DNA of 7,284 nucleotides, from the NCBI GenBank assembly GCA_964569315.1, contig CAZMUZ010000158.1, positions 1-7,284 on the forward strand. The letters are read 5' to 3'. This DNA is from CADEFF01 sp964569315 (lineage in GTDB: Bacteria; Pseudomonadota; Alphaproteobacteria; Dongiales; Dongiaceae). Shown piece by piece: positions 1-4,711 of the stretch; the first letter of the stretch is position 1, and every line of letters begins with the position of its first letter. The notes under the pieces are model-generated. The model saw only the letters and a program-made list of their open reading frames with translations. It was not told the origin of the DNA and did no database searches. Position numbers and translations under genes: made by a program.

Positions 1-24
1 CGGGGCTTTCGGCCCGGAGCCGCC

Positions 25-480
25 ATGTCGTCACCCTCGCCCAAGACCCTGCCGCCAGACAGCATCGCCGCCGCCATGGCGCGTGCCGAGGACGCGGTGG
101 CGGAACTCGCCGCGGACTATACGATCTGGGCGCTCGACGACGTGAAGCGGGCGGAGGATGCCTTCGCGCGCTTCAAGAACGAGCCCGAGCAGCGGAAGGC
201 CCATCTCGAAAATCTCTACCGGGCGGCCCACGATATGAAGGGGCAGGGCGGCAGCTTCGGCTTTCCGCTGGTCACCAAGATCGGCCATTCGCTCTGCCGC
301 TATCTCAAGAGCGGCGAGATGGGCGACGCCAACCTGCCCGTCATCCAGGCTCATGTCAGCGCGCTTCGCCTCATCATCGAGAAGGCGATCAAGGGCGAGG
401 GCGGTCCGGCCGGCGCCAAGCTGATCGCCAAGCTCGAATCCCTCGCGGGCCAGCCGGCGGCGCAGCCGCCCTCGAGCTAA
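25..480 (+). CDS. Stand-alone histidine phosphotransfer (HPt) domain protein
   Basis: A 151-residue soluble protein that is essentially one HPt domain. The phosphorylation-site motif is AAHDMKGQGGSFGF, with candidate phospho-accepting His69 followed by Asp70, Lys72 and Gly73, and Phe78-Gly79 downstream, as expected for HPt helices. HPt proteins are cytoplasmic and pass phosphate between the receiver of a hybrid kinase and a response regulator. There are no membrane segments. Met at 25 has a GGAG at 16-19, five bases upstream, but the frame stays open to base 1, so a slightly earlier start cannot be excluded. The last residues (PAAQPPSS) and the stop codon lie in the first copy of a 32-bp tandem repeat. 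It is convergent with upp. It is the only plus-strand gene, and its upstream neighbours are off the window. Its partner is unknown; the hybrid kinase at the right edge is one possibility because it lacks its own HPt domain. Confidence 0.88.
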   Translation: MSSPSPKTLPPDSIAAAMARAEDAVAELAADYTIWALDDVKRAEDAFARFKNEPEQRKAHLENLYRAAHDMKGQGGSFGFPLVTKIGHSLCRYLKSGEMGDANLPVIQAHVSALRLIIEKAIKGEGGPAGAKLIAKLESLAGQPAAQPPSS

Positions 481-560
481 GTTTTCCGGCGGCGCAGCCG
501 CCCTCGAGCTAAGCCTTCCGGCGGTGCAGCCGCCCTCGGGCCGAGCCTTCCGGCGGGGCG
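454..560. repeat. 32-bp tandem repeat, about 3.3 copies, each with a perfect hairpin
   Basis: Copies begin at 454, 486, 518 and 550 (the last one partial), an exact 32-bp period. Each begins CCGGCGG, and the first three continue into a GCAGCCGCCCTCG block. Copies 1 and 2 contain GGCGGC-GCA-GCCGCC, a 6-bp perfect stem with a 3-base loop; copy 3 has one change (GGCGGT), and copy 4 breaks down after about 9 bases. The first copy encodes the last eight residues and the stop codon of the HPt gene; the others lie in the HPt/upp convergent intergenic space. Because 32 is not a multiple of three, later copies could not extend the protein in frame. Plausible roles are 3'-end RNA structure or a terminator for one or both convergent genes, or a repetitive extragenic palindrome. 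No U-tract clearly follows, apart from GTTTT after copy 1. Confidence 0.85.
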
Positions 561-633
561 TTCTCCGGCCCCGGCCCCGATCCCGATCCTTCCGATCCGA
601 TGGCGCCGCCGCTCTGGCTTGCGCTCCCTTGCG

Positions 634-1287
634 CTATCGCGTGCCGAAGAGCCGGTCGCCGGCGTCGCCGAGGCCGGGCAGGATGTAGGCATTCTCGTTG
701 AGCCGCTGATCGAGCGCCGCGGTGAAGACGGGAATCGTCGGATGGGCGGCCTGGAACACGCCCATGCCTTCGGGTGCGGCGACGAGCGCCATCAGCAGGA
801 TGCGCGCGTCCGGCACGCCGCGCCGATTGAGCAGATCGACCGCCGCGACCGCCGAATGACCGGTCGCCAGCATGGGGTCGCAAAGGATGAAGAGCCGGCC
901 CTCCGGCTCGGGCAGCTTCACGAAATACTGCACCGGCCGCTGCGTCGCATGATCCCGGTAGAGGCCGATATGGCCGACCCGCGCGGTCGGCACGAGCTCG
1001 GTGATGCCGTCCAGCATGCCGAGCCCGGCGCGCAGGATGGCCACGACCGCGAGCTTCTTGCCGGCGATGAAGGAGGCCATCATCGGCTCGAGCGGGGTTT
1101 CGATCCGGTCCTGCTCGAGCGGCAGGCTGCGGGTCACCTCATAGCCCATCAGCAGCGCGATTTCGCGCAGGAGCTGCCGGAACTGGATCGTCGGCGTGCG
1201 CCGGTCGCGCATCAGCGACAGCTTATGCTGGATCAGCGGATGGTCGAGGATCTCGAGCTGCGGGAAGCGCGGGTCTTTGACCGCCAT
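634..1287 (-). CDS. upp: Uracil phosphoribosyltransferase
   Basis: A 217-residue cytosolic enzyme of pyrimidine salvage that converts uracil plus PRPP to UMP and pyrophosphate. Its length is close to the bacterial norm of about 208-210. Diagnostic motifs are RAGLGMLDGI (residues 86-95), the PRPP-binding loop CDPMLATGHSA (136-146) and the C-terminal uracil-binding segment YILPGLGDAGDRLFGTR (201-217), which closely matches the E. coli enzyme. The loop has His144 where E. coli Upp has Gly, a position that varies among homologues. The start at 1287 has GAGG at 1297-1300, nine bases upstream, and no good earlier start. It is convergent with the HPt gene and follows pilin 1 on the same strand with a 188-bp gap. 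That gap holds a hairpin and a plausible sigma-70 promoter, so it is probably transcribed on its own. The assignment is secure. Confidence 0.98.
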   Translation of the reverse strand: MAVKDPRFPQLEILDHPLIQHKLSLMRDRRTPTIQFRQLLREIALLMGYEVTRSLPLEQDRIETPLEPMMASFIAGKKLAVVAILRAGLGMLDGITELVPTARVGHIGLYRDHATQRPVQYFVKLPEPEGRLFILCDPMLATGHSAVAAVDLLNRRGVPDARILLMALVAAPEGMGVFQAAHPTIPVFTAALDQRLNENAYILPGLGDAGDRLFGTR

Positions 1288-1296
1288 GACGGGTCG

Positions 1297-1300
1297 CCTC
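1297..1300 (-). promoter_or_regulatory. Ribosome binding site of upp
   Basis: GAGG on the minus strand, nine bases before the ATG ending at 1287. It supports this start. Confidence 0.55.
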
Positions 1301-1319
1301 GGCGCCGGAACGGGGCTCC

Positions 1320-1348
1320 GATATGGACCGATTCGGTCGGCGGGTCAA
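1320..1348 (-). promoter_or_regulatory. Candidate sigma-70 promoter of upp with a palindrome in the spacer
   Basis: On the minus strand, TTGACC (1348-1343, 5 of 6 to TTGACA) is followed by a 17-bp spacer and CATATC (1325-1320, 3 of 6 to TATAAT). Initiation would fall near 1313, about 25 bases before the upp start. The spacer contains the perfect interrupted palindrome GACCGA-T-TCGGTC (1326-1338), positioned where a bound regulator would block RNA polymerase. The promoter call is moderate because the -10 match is weak; the palindrome itself is directly visible. Confidence 0.42.
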
Positions 1349-1390
1349 AGTCGGGGTAGCGCCCGGGCGGGATCCGCTTCGCGGCCGGGG

Positions 1391-1431
1391 CGGGCCTCAT
1401 CCTCCCGTGGGGAAACCGGAGGCGAGGCCCG
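1391..1431 (-). terminator. Strong hairpin between pilin 1 and upp
   Basis: CGGGCCTC (1391-1398) pairs with GAGGCCCG (1424-1431), and CCTCC (1401-1405) pairs with GGAGG (1418-1422). Between the two stems is a small AT/C internal loop, and a 12-base loop closes the top. On the minus strand it begins 45 bases after the pilin 1 stop, so it may end or protect that transcript. No T-tract follows, so it is not a classical intrinsic terminator. It lies upstream of the candidate upp promoter, so it would be in the upp leader only if transcription began further upstream. Confidence 0.45.
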
Positions 1432-1475
1432 CGCCGGGTGCCATCGGCCAGGGATGCCGTGGCCCTCTCGCAATA

Positions 1476-1673
1476 TCAGGGCAGGGGCACGCCCGCCTCG
1501 GCGATCGCGTGCTCGCTGCTGCTATGCACGTTCCCGTAGAGATCGGCGACGCTGTCGCCGAGGGCGCCGAGGGCGCCGAATATCGCGATGCCCACCAGCA
1601 CCGCCACCAGCGCATATTCGATGGCGGAAGCGCCGCCCTCGTCCGCCATGAACTGCAATAGCTGGATGGGCAT
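1476..1673 (-). CDS. Flp/Fap-type pilin, divergent copy (pilin 1)
   Basis: A 65-residue prepilin of the Flp (type IVb, Tad) family. A short leader, MPIQLLQFMADEGG, ends in Gly14. It is followed by ASAIEY, giving the prepilin-peptidase site G/A with Glu at mature position 5 and Tyr at 6, and then a hydrophobic helix (ALVAVLVGIAIFGALGALG, about 21-39). The predicted mature pilin has 51 residues. An in-frame ATG at 1763 would add 30 residues of arginine-rich sequence. The start at 1673 is preferred because GGGAGGGG at 1677-1684 sits just before it and the leader length fits the family. It is more divergent than the other two pilins (ALVAVLVGIAIFG in place of GLIAALVSVA) and has a longer polar tail, HSSSEHAIAEAGVPLP. 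It needs Tad machinery not present here. Possible roles are a minor or alternative pilin, which is inference. Confidence 0.88.
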   Translation of the reverse strand: MPIQLLQFMADEGGASAIEYALVAVLVGIAIFGALGALGDSVADLYGNVHSSSEHAIAEAGVPLP

Positions 1674-1676
1674 CCG

Positions 1677-1684
1677 CCCCTCCC
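1677..1684 (-). promoter_or_regulatory. Ribosome binding site deciding the pilin 1 start
   Basis: GGGAGGGG on the minus strand, with its GGAGG core five bases before the ATG ending at 1673. This argues for the 65-residue form over the longer open frame starting at 1763. Confidence 0.75.
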
Positions 1685-1840
1685 ATAACCAGGACGCTCG
1701 TCTCGGGATCCGGGAATGCGATCCCGCGAAACGCGGCCATCCGGTGATTCCAAATCCGGCCATCGCCTGCCTGGCGAACCCAAGGCCGTCTGCCCTTCAA
1801 CCCCTCCTGCGGTACGCGTCCTGCGCGCCGCCCTTCGGTG

Positions 1841-1881
1841 CCCCCGCCGCGACCGGACCGCCGGCCCGGCCGCGACGGGGG
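1841..1881 (-). terminator. Stem-loop just after pilin 2
   Basis: CCCCCG-C-CGCG (1841-1851) pairs with CGCG-A-CGGGGG (1871-1881): ten base pairs with one C/A mismatch. The 19-base loop is itself rich in CCGG. On the minus strand it begins 13 bases after the pilin 2 stop codon. There is no T-tract beyond it, so it may be a transcript-stabilising 3' structure or a weak or factor-aided terminator. Confidence 0.45.
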
Positions 1882-1894
1882 CGGAAGGAACCGG

Positions 1895-2083
1895 TCAGTC
1901 GAGGCCTGCCGGCGCCGTACCCGCGAGGTTGCTCTGCACGAGCTCGAAAACCGCTGCAACCGAGGTGCCGATGCTGCCGAGGGCGGCCACACAGGCCACC
2001 GACACGAGCGCGGCGATCAAGCCATATTCGACGGCCGTGGCACCCTGCTCGTCCGTCGCGAAGCGGGTCAGATTGTTGAACAT
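1895..2083 (-). CDS. Flp/Fap-type pilin (pilin 2)
   Basis: A 62-residue Flp-family prepilin. The leader MFNNLTRFATDEQG ends in Gly14, followed by ATAVEY: Glu19 becomes mature residue 5 and Tyr20 residue 6. The hydrophobic segment GLIAALVSVACVAALGSIG (21-39) forms the pilus core helix. The mature pilin has 48 residues. A 29-residue upstream extension of the frame is open, but AAGGAG at 2091-2096, seven bases before this ATG, fixes the short start. It closely resembles pilin 3 through DEQGATA-EYGLIAALVSVA, which suggests duplication. It carries a cysteine (Cys31) within the hydrophobic stretch. Upstream is an unusually A+T-rich region that probably holds its promoter; a stem-loop follows the stop. 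Pilin 1 lies 221 bp downstream on the same strand. Confidence 0.93.
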   Translation of the reverse strand: MFNNLTRFATDEQGATAVEYGLIAALVSVACVAALGSIGTSVAAVFELVQSNLAGTAPAGLD

Positions 2084-2090
2084 GGCGATT

Positions 2091-2096
2091 CTCCTT
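2091..2096 (-). promoter_or_regulatory. Ribosome binding site of pilin 2
   Basis: AAGGAG on the minus strand, seven bases before the ATG ending at 2083. It decides this start over the open upstream frame. Confidence 0.8.
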
Positions 2097-2130
2097 CCGT
2101 CCGATTGTCGCGGGCCGTCCTGGCCCTCGA

Positions 2131-2295
2131 TCAATGACAGCAGTTTCTCTGAAATTATCGAGAATGTCAAATAAATGCCTCTCGCTATAATGGTAAATTA
2201 CTGAGGAGCGTAAAGATATTATTTGAGATAAACACTATAATTATTTAGCAAAAATACGGTATCTATTTAGAGAATCGTTTCACCAAATTTTCGAC
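2131..2295 (-). promoter_or_regulatory. A+T-rich upstream region of pilin 2
   Basis: By hand count, 2161-2280 has 34 G/C in 120 bases (28%), in a window that is otherwise strongly G+C-rich. It lies upstream of pilin 2, 48 to 212 bases before the start codon. It contains TTGACA on the minus strand (2170-2165), but no good -10 hexamer follows at the usual spacing. Two TATTTAG heptamers (2242-2248, 2264-2270; CTAAATA in the direction of transcription) are spaced 22 bp apart. It most likely holds the pilin promoter and regulator sites, perhaps for an A+T-preferring nucleoid protein, but I cannot assign a specific one. No coding potential was seen. Confidence 0.45.
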
Positions 2296-2529
2296 AATTG
2301 CGCGAGGGGAAGCCCCGTTTTGCCGATCTCCGCGACGGCGGCTCCGGAGGGGAAGCGGCTGCGACCATGCCTGCCGCCGTCCGCGCCGCCGGGCCGACGG
2401 CGATGGTGGGGGGCAGGGCGCGCGCGGCGTTGGCGGACTGCCCCGATGGCGCTCGAGGTGCCGCGGGCCTTCCCGCGCGGCCGGGAAGCCGGCCGGAGGA
2501 GGCAGACGGGAAAGGGATCGCGGGGGGGA
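2296..2529. other. Gene-free G+C-rich stretch
   Basis: Part of the 557-bp space between PAP2-A and pilin 2. Frames open here are low-complexity Arg/Gly/Ala readings caused by high G+C, and I see no real gene. One possible fold is visible: ACCAT (2364-2368) and GCCGTC (2376-2381) against GACGGC (2396-2401) and ATGGT (2403-2407). It may be the 3' untranslated region of PAP2-A. Confidence 0.4.
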
Positions 2530-2612
2530 GCCGGCGCGAGGGCGCCGGCGGATTGTGGAGGCCGGCGCGAGGGCGCCGGTGGATTGTGGAGGCCGGCGCG
2601 AGGGCGCCGGCG
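2530..2612 (-). repeat. 31-bp tandem repeat, three copies, each a strong hairpin
   Basis: CCGGCGCGAGGGCGCCGG recurs at 2531, 2562 and 2593, an exact 31-bp period, separated by the linker CGGATTGTGGAGG (TGGATTGTGGAGG the second time). Each copy folds as GCCGGCGC-GAGG-GCGCCGGC: an 8-bp perfect stem with a 4-base loop in copies 1 and 3, and 7 bp in copy 2 because of one terminal change. The array begins about 30 bases after the PAP2-A stop codon in the direction of transcription. It could terminate or stabilise that mRNA, or be an extragenic palindromic repeat family. It shares no clear unit with the 32-bp array at 454-560. Confidence 0.88.
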
Positions 2613-2640
2613 GGCGGCCTAGCTGTGGCTTCCGAGCGGG

Positions 2641-3798
2641 TTAGTCGGGTGGGCCGGGCCGGCGGTCGGCGGCCCTGAGGCCGGCCTCGCGCCGGTCGAG
2701 GATGCGGCCCATAACCCACCAGATGACGGCCGTGGCGGCGATCGAGACATAGCCGTCGAGGGCGTAGTGCCAGCCGAGCTGGACCGAGCCGATCTGGATC
2801 GCGATGCAGTAGAGCAGGGCCGCGAGGCCGATCAGCCGATGCACGCGCCAGCCCAGCAGCACGAAGAGGAACGCCATGGAGAGATGCATGCTCGGCATCG
2901 CCGAGATGCCGCCGCCGAGGCTGACGCCGGCCGCCGAATAGTCGGTCCAGAGTCGCTCCTGCGCGGTGAGCGCCCAGATCGTCACATGCTCGTTGGTCTC
3001 GTGCAGATAGGCCATCAGCGGCGCATAAGGGTCCGGCAGGCCGGTCACCCGGCCGAAGAAGCAAGGCCCGGCCGAGGAGAACACTATCGCCGCGATGCTG
3101 CCGAGCAGGACCCAGGCCAGCAGCAGGGTGCCGAAGAACTGGGCGCGGAGGCGCCGGTCGCGCGTATCGAAGGTCTGCCAGACCAGCATGAACCAGGTGA
3201 CGAAGAACCAGAGCACGTAGCAGAAGCTGAGCACCTGGCTCGCCAGGGGGTTGCCGAGCAGCGGCTGCAGGATCTCCCAGGGCGCGACGCCGCCATGCAG
3301 CCACCGGTCGGCGGCCTCGAGCGCGGAGTCCCAGGCGAAGGGGTGGAAGGCGGGGATTGCGGATTTGACGATGGTGAAGCTGTTGAGGAAGATCGGCAGC
3401 AGCACCAGCACGGGCAGGCCCGCCGCGAGCCGTTCGACGGTGAAGACCTCGTTGCGGAAACGATGGACGAGCGTCCGGGTCAGATGCTGCGGCCGGAGCG
3501 CCACCATCACATAGACCGGATAGCCGATCAGCAGCGCGAGCAGCATCATCGGCACCATCTGAAGCGAGATGCCGGTATAGAGATTGAAGGCGGCGCCGAC
3601 CTGGCCGGTCAGGTGCCGCTCGACCAGGATCGCCACCGCAAAATATGCCAGCACGAACGCCGCCATCCAGCGATGCCGGTAGAACGACCACGCGATCGCA
3701 ACGGCGAGCCGCCGGGCGAATTCGGCGATCGGCCCGATCGGGTTCCACGAGCGGGGACGAGCGGCGGGTTCGGCGGTGAGGGAGGGAACAATGGCCAT
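2641..3798 (-). CDS. PAP2/Aur1-like integral membrane phosphatase or phosphotransferase (PAP2-A)
   Basis: A 385-residue polytopic inner-membrane protein of the PAP2 superfamily, most like the Aur1/Ipt1-type branch. The catalytic signature is SAMPSMH (299-305, His305) and GWHYALDG (342-349, His344 and Asp348), the usual His-His-Asp arrangement. A conserved SSAGPCFFGRVTG block (241-253) precedes it. I see no canonical KX6RP motif. Hydrophobic segments lie near 44-59, 75-100, 125-147, 187-208, 220-240, 306-320, 321-340 and 347-365. Family members remove phosphate from, or transfer head groups to, lipid phosphates; the substrate here cannot be read. The ATG at 3798 lacks a clear Shine-Dalgarno. 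It is supported because the N-terminus (MAIVPSL) matches that of its paralogue (MVSTIVPSL), and earlier sequence in the frame is not protein-like. Pilin 3 lies upstream with its own terminator, so transcription is probably independent. Confidence 0.9.
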   Translation of the reverse strand: MAIVPSLTAEPAARPRSWNPIGPIAEFARRLAVAIAWSFYRHRWMAAFVLAYFAVAILVERHLTGQVGAAFNLYTGISLQMVPMMLLALLIGYPVYVMVALRPQHLTRTLVHRFRNEVFTVERLAAGLPVLVLLPIFLNSFTIVKSAIPAFHPFAWDSALEAADRWLHGGVAPWEILQPLLGNPLASQVLSFCYVLWFFVTWFMLVWQTFDTRDRRLRAQFFGTLLLAWVLLGSIAAIVFSSAGPCFFGRVTGLPDPYAPLMAYLHETNEHVTIWALTAQERLWTDYSAAGVSLGGGISAMPSMHLSMAFLFVLLGWRVHRLIGLAALLYCIAIQIGSVQLGWHYALDGYVSIAATAVIWWVMGRILDRREAGLRAADRRPGPPD

Positions 3799-3865
3799 GG
3801 CGGTTCGCACTGACTTACGGCTCGGGCTCCAGCATGGCGGCAATGAGTTAAGGAGCGGTCGATGC

Positions 3866-3886
3866 GGGGCCGGAATTCGCGGCCCC
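3866..3886. promoter_or_regulatory. Perfect inverted repeat upstream of PAP2-A
   Basis: GGGGCCG (3866-3872) and CGGCCCC (3880-3886) flank GAATTCG. It lies between the pilin 3 terminator and the PAP2-A start, 68-88 bases before that start. It could be an operator or leader hairpin, or a second structure helping to end pilin 3 transcription. No promoter hexamers are convincing nearby. Confidence 0.35.
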
Positions 3887-3913
3887 TCGGACCGCGGGCA
3901 ATCGACGCGTCCG

Positions 3914-3957
3914 AAAAAGAGAAAGGGCCCCGTCGCCTCCTGGCAACAGGACCCCTT
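3914..3957 (-). terminator. Rho-independent terminator of pilin 3
   Basis: Read on the minus strand, AAGGG (3957-3953) pairs with CCCTT (3927-3923) around an inner TCCTG-TTGC-CAGGA stem-loop (3951-3938). A T-rich tract, TTTCTCTTTTT, follows (3924-3914). The outer and inner stems are joined by an asymmetric internal loop, so the fold is imperfect, but the U-tract and its position 70-115 bases after the pilin 3 stop support a terminator. It would insulate PAP2-A from pilin 3. Confidence 0.62.
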
Positions 3958-4028
3958 CCGGCTGCAAGCGCCCTCCGGCGCCGCCGCCGCATCCCGGTTG
4001 GAACGCGGGCGGCGGCCGGAAGGAGCGA

Positions 4029-4217
4029 TTACGGCGTCGTGCCGGCCGTGACGGCGCTGTCCAGCTTGCTGCTGACGAAGCTGAAGATCTCCGACAGCGA
4101 GCCGCCCAGCGAGGTCAGGGCGCCGATCGCGGCGACCGAAACCAGGGCGGCGATCAGGCCGTATTCGATGGCCGTGGCGCCCTGCTCGTCCCGCAGGAAA
4201 TGACGAAACTTCGACAT
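4029..4217 (-). CDS. Flp/Fap-type pilin (pilin 3)
   Basis: A 62-residue Flp-family prepilin. The leader MSKFRHFLRDEQG ends in Gly13, followed by ATAIEY, giving Glu18 at mature position 5 and Tyr19 at 6. The core helix is GLIAALVSVAAIGALTSLG (20-38), and the mature protein has 49 residues. AAGGAG at 4227-4232, nine bases upstream, fixes the start. It is the copy closest to the family consensus and nearly identical to pilin 2 around the cleavage site. Flp pilins are processed by a TadV/CpaA-type peptidase and assembled by TadA, RcpA and related proteins into adhesive pili; none of those is in this window. It sits alone between the two PAP2 genes with its own terminator, so it is probably a single-gene transcript. 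Confidence 0.94.
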   Translation of the reverse strand: MSKFRHFLRDEQGATAIEYGLIAALVSVAAIGALTSLGGSLSEIFSFVSSKLDSAVTAGTTP

Positions 4218-4226
4218 GATTGGGCT

Positions 4227-4232
4227 CTCCTT
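4227..4232 (-). promoter_or_regulatory. Ribosome binding site of pilin 3
   Basis: AAGGAG on the minus strand, nine bases before the ATG ending at 4217. Confidence 0.78.
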
Positions 4233-4447
4233 CCAGGTTGTCCCGGGAGGCGATCATGGCGGCCAACTATGAAGCGGTGGTTAACACGCAGCAGAAAAAT
4301 GCAACGCTTCAATAATAGGTCCAAGCGCTTCGAATCATTACTGGACTTGTATTTAGATACAATGCGCGGCGAGATTGACTCAAATCCTACCCATCCCGGA
4401 CCCTTGGTTTCCCCGTGGTTTTCTTCGGCCTGACAGCGTCAAGCGGC
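4233..4447 (-). promoter_or_regulatory. Upstream region of pilin 3
   Basis: Moderately A+T-rich (4261-4380 is 54 G/C in 120 by hand count). It carries TTAA-N7-TTCA on the minus strand (4284-4270), resembling the CtrA box TTAA-N7-TTAA with one mismatch. It also has a TATTTAG heptamer (4350-4356) that occurs upstream of pilin 2, here inside GTATTTAGATAC. No -35/-10 pair is convincing. It probably contains the pilin 3 promoter; no gene is supported on either strand. Confidence 0.35.
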
Positions 4448-4711
4448 GGGCCGGCGGCGGCCCCGACCGGCCCGGCCCAACGGCGGCGAGGCGCCAAGTT
4501 CTGCCGAATATTATATCCGCTCCAGGCGCTCTTGCAGAAAACCTCGAGTAAATCTCGGGATATTTGCAAAATACAAGAATAATCCAAAATATGCCGGCGA
4601 ACAATATTCCGCGCTCCTCCGAAGATCGTCACCGCCCGACCCAAGAGCGGGAGCGGACGGGGGTGAGGCCGGACGCGGGAACGGCCGGCGGGACGGCGAG
4701 AGGCGGGCGCG
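4448..4711. other. Gene-free stretch after PAP2-B with one hairpin
   Basis: GGGCCGG (4448-4454) pairs with CCGGCCC (4467-4473) around a 12-base loop. The part near 4500-4610 is A+T-richer (TTATAT, AAAATACAAGAATAATCC). There is no clear intrinsic terminator for PAP2-B and no plausible gene. It is probably the PAP2-B 3' region plus the distal pilin 3 upstream region. Confidence 0.35.

Noticed and set aside
619..1359. 246-codon plus-strand open frame opposite upp
   Set aside because: Antisense shadow; upp is identified by its enzyme motifs.
2149..2170. TTGACA as a complete sigma-70 promoter for pilin 2
   Set aside because: The -35 match is perfect, but no acceptable -10 hexamer occurs 16-18 bases downstream.
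2530..2612. Short regularly spaced repeats as a CRISPR array
   Set aside because: The units are contiguous tandem copies with a nearly identical linker; there are no unique spacers and no cas genes.
2267..3748. Long 493-codon open frame on the minus strand
   Set aside because: It overlaps PAP2-A in another frame and is Arg/Ala/Pro-rich, as expected for a shadow frame in G+C-rich DNA. The PAP2-A frame carries real motifs and membrane segments.
2767..3813. 348-codon plus-strand open frame opposite PAP2-A
   Set aside because: Composition dominated by Arg, Glu, His and Gln, typical of the antisense of a hydrophobic membrane protein.
3815..3835. Tiny upstream frame MLEPEP before PAP2-A
   Set aside because: Six codons plus stop, no ribosome site, and this length is expected by chance.
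3799..4266. 156-codon extension of the PAP2-A frame upstream of 3798
   Set aside because: It would read through the pilin 3 gene and the terminator in a low-complexity Arg-rich frame. The paralogue supports the start at 3798.
4200..4433. 77-codon plus-strand frame overlapping the pilin 3 start
   Set aside because: No ribosome site, no recognisable domain, and it lies in the A+T-richer pilin upstream region without the G+C third-position bias of the real genes.
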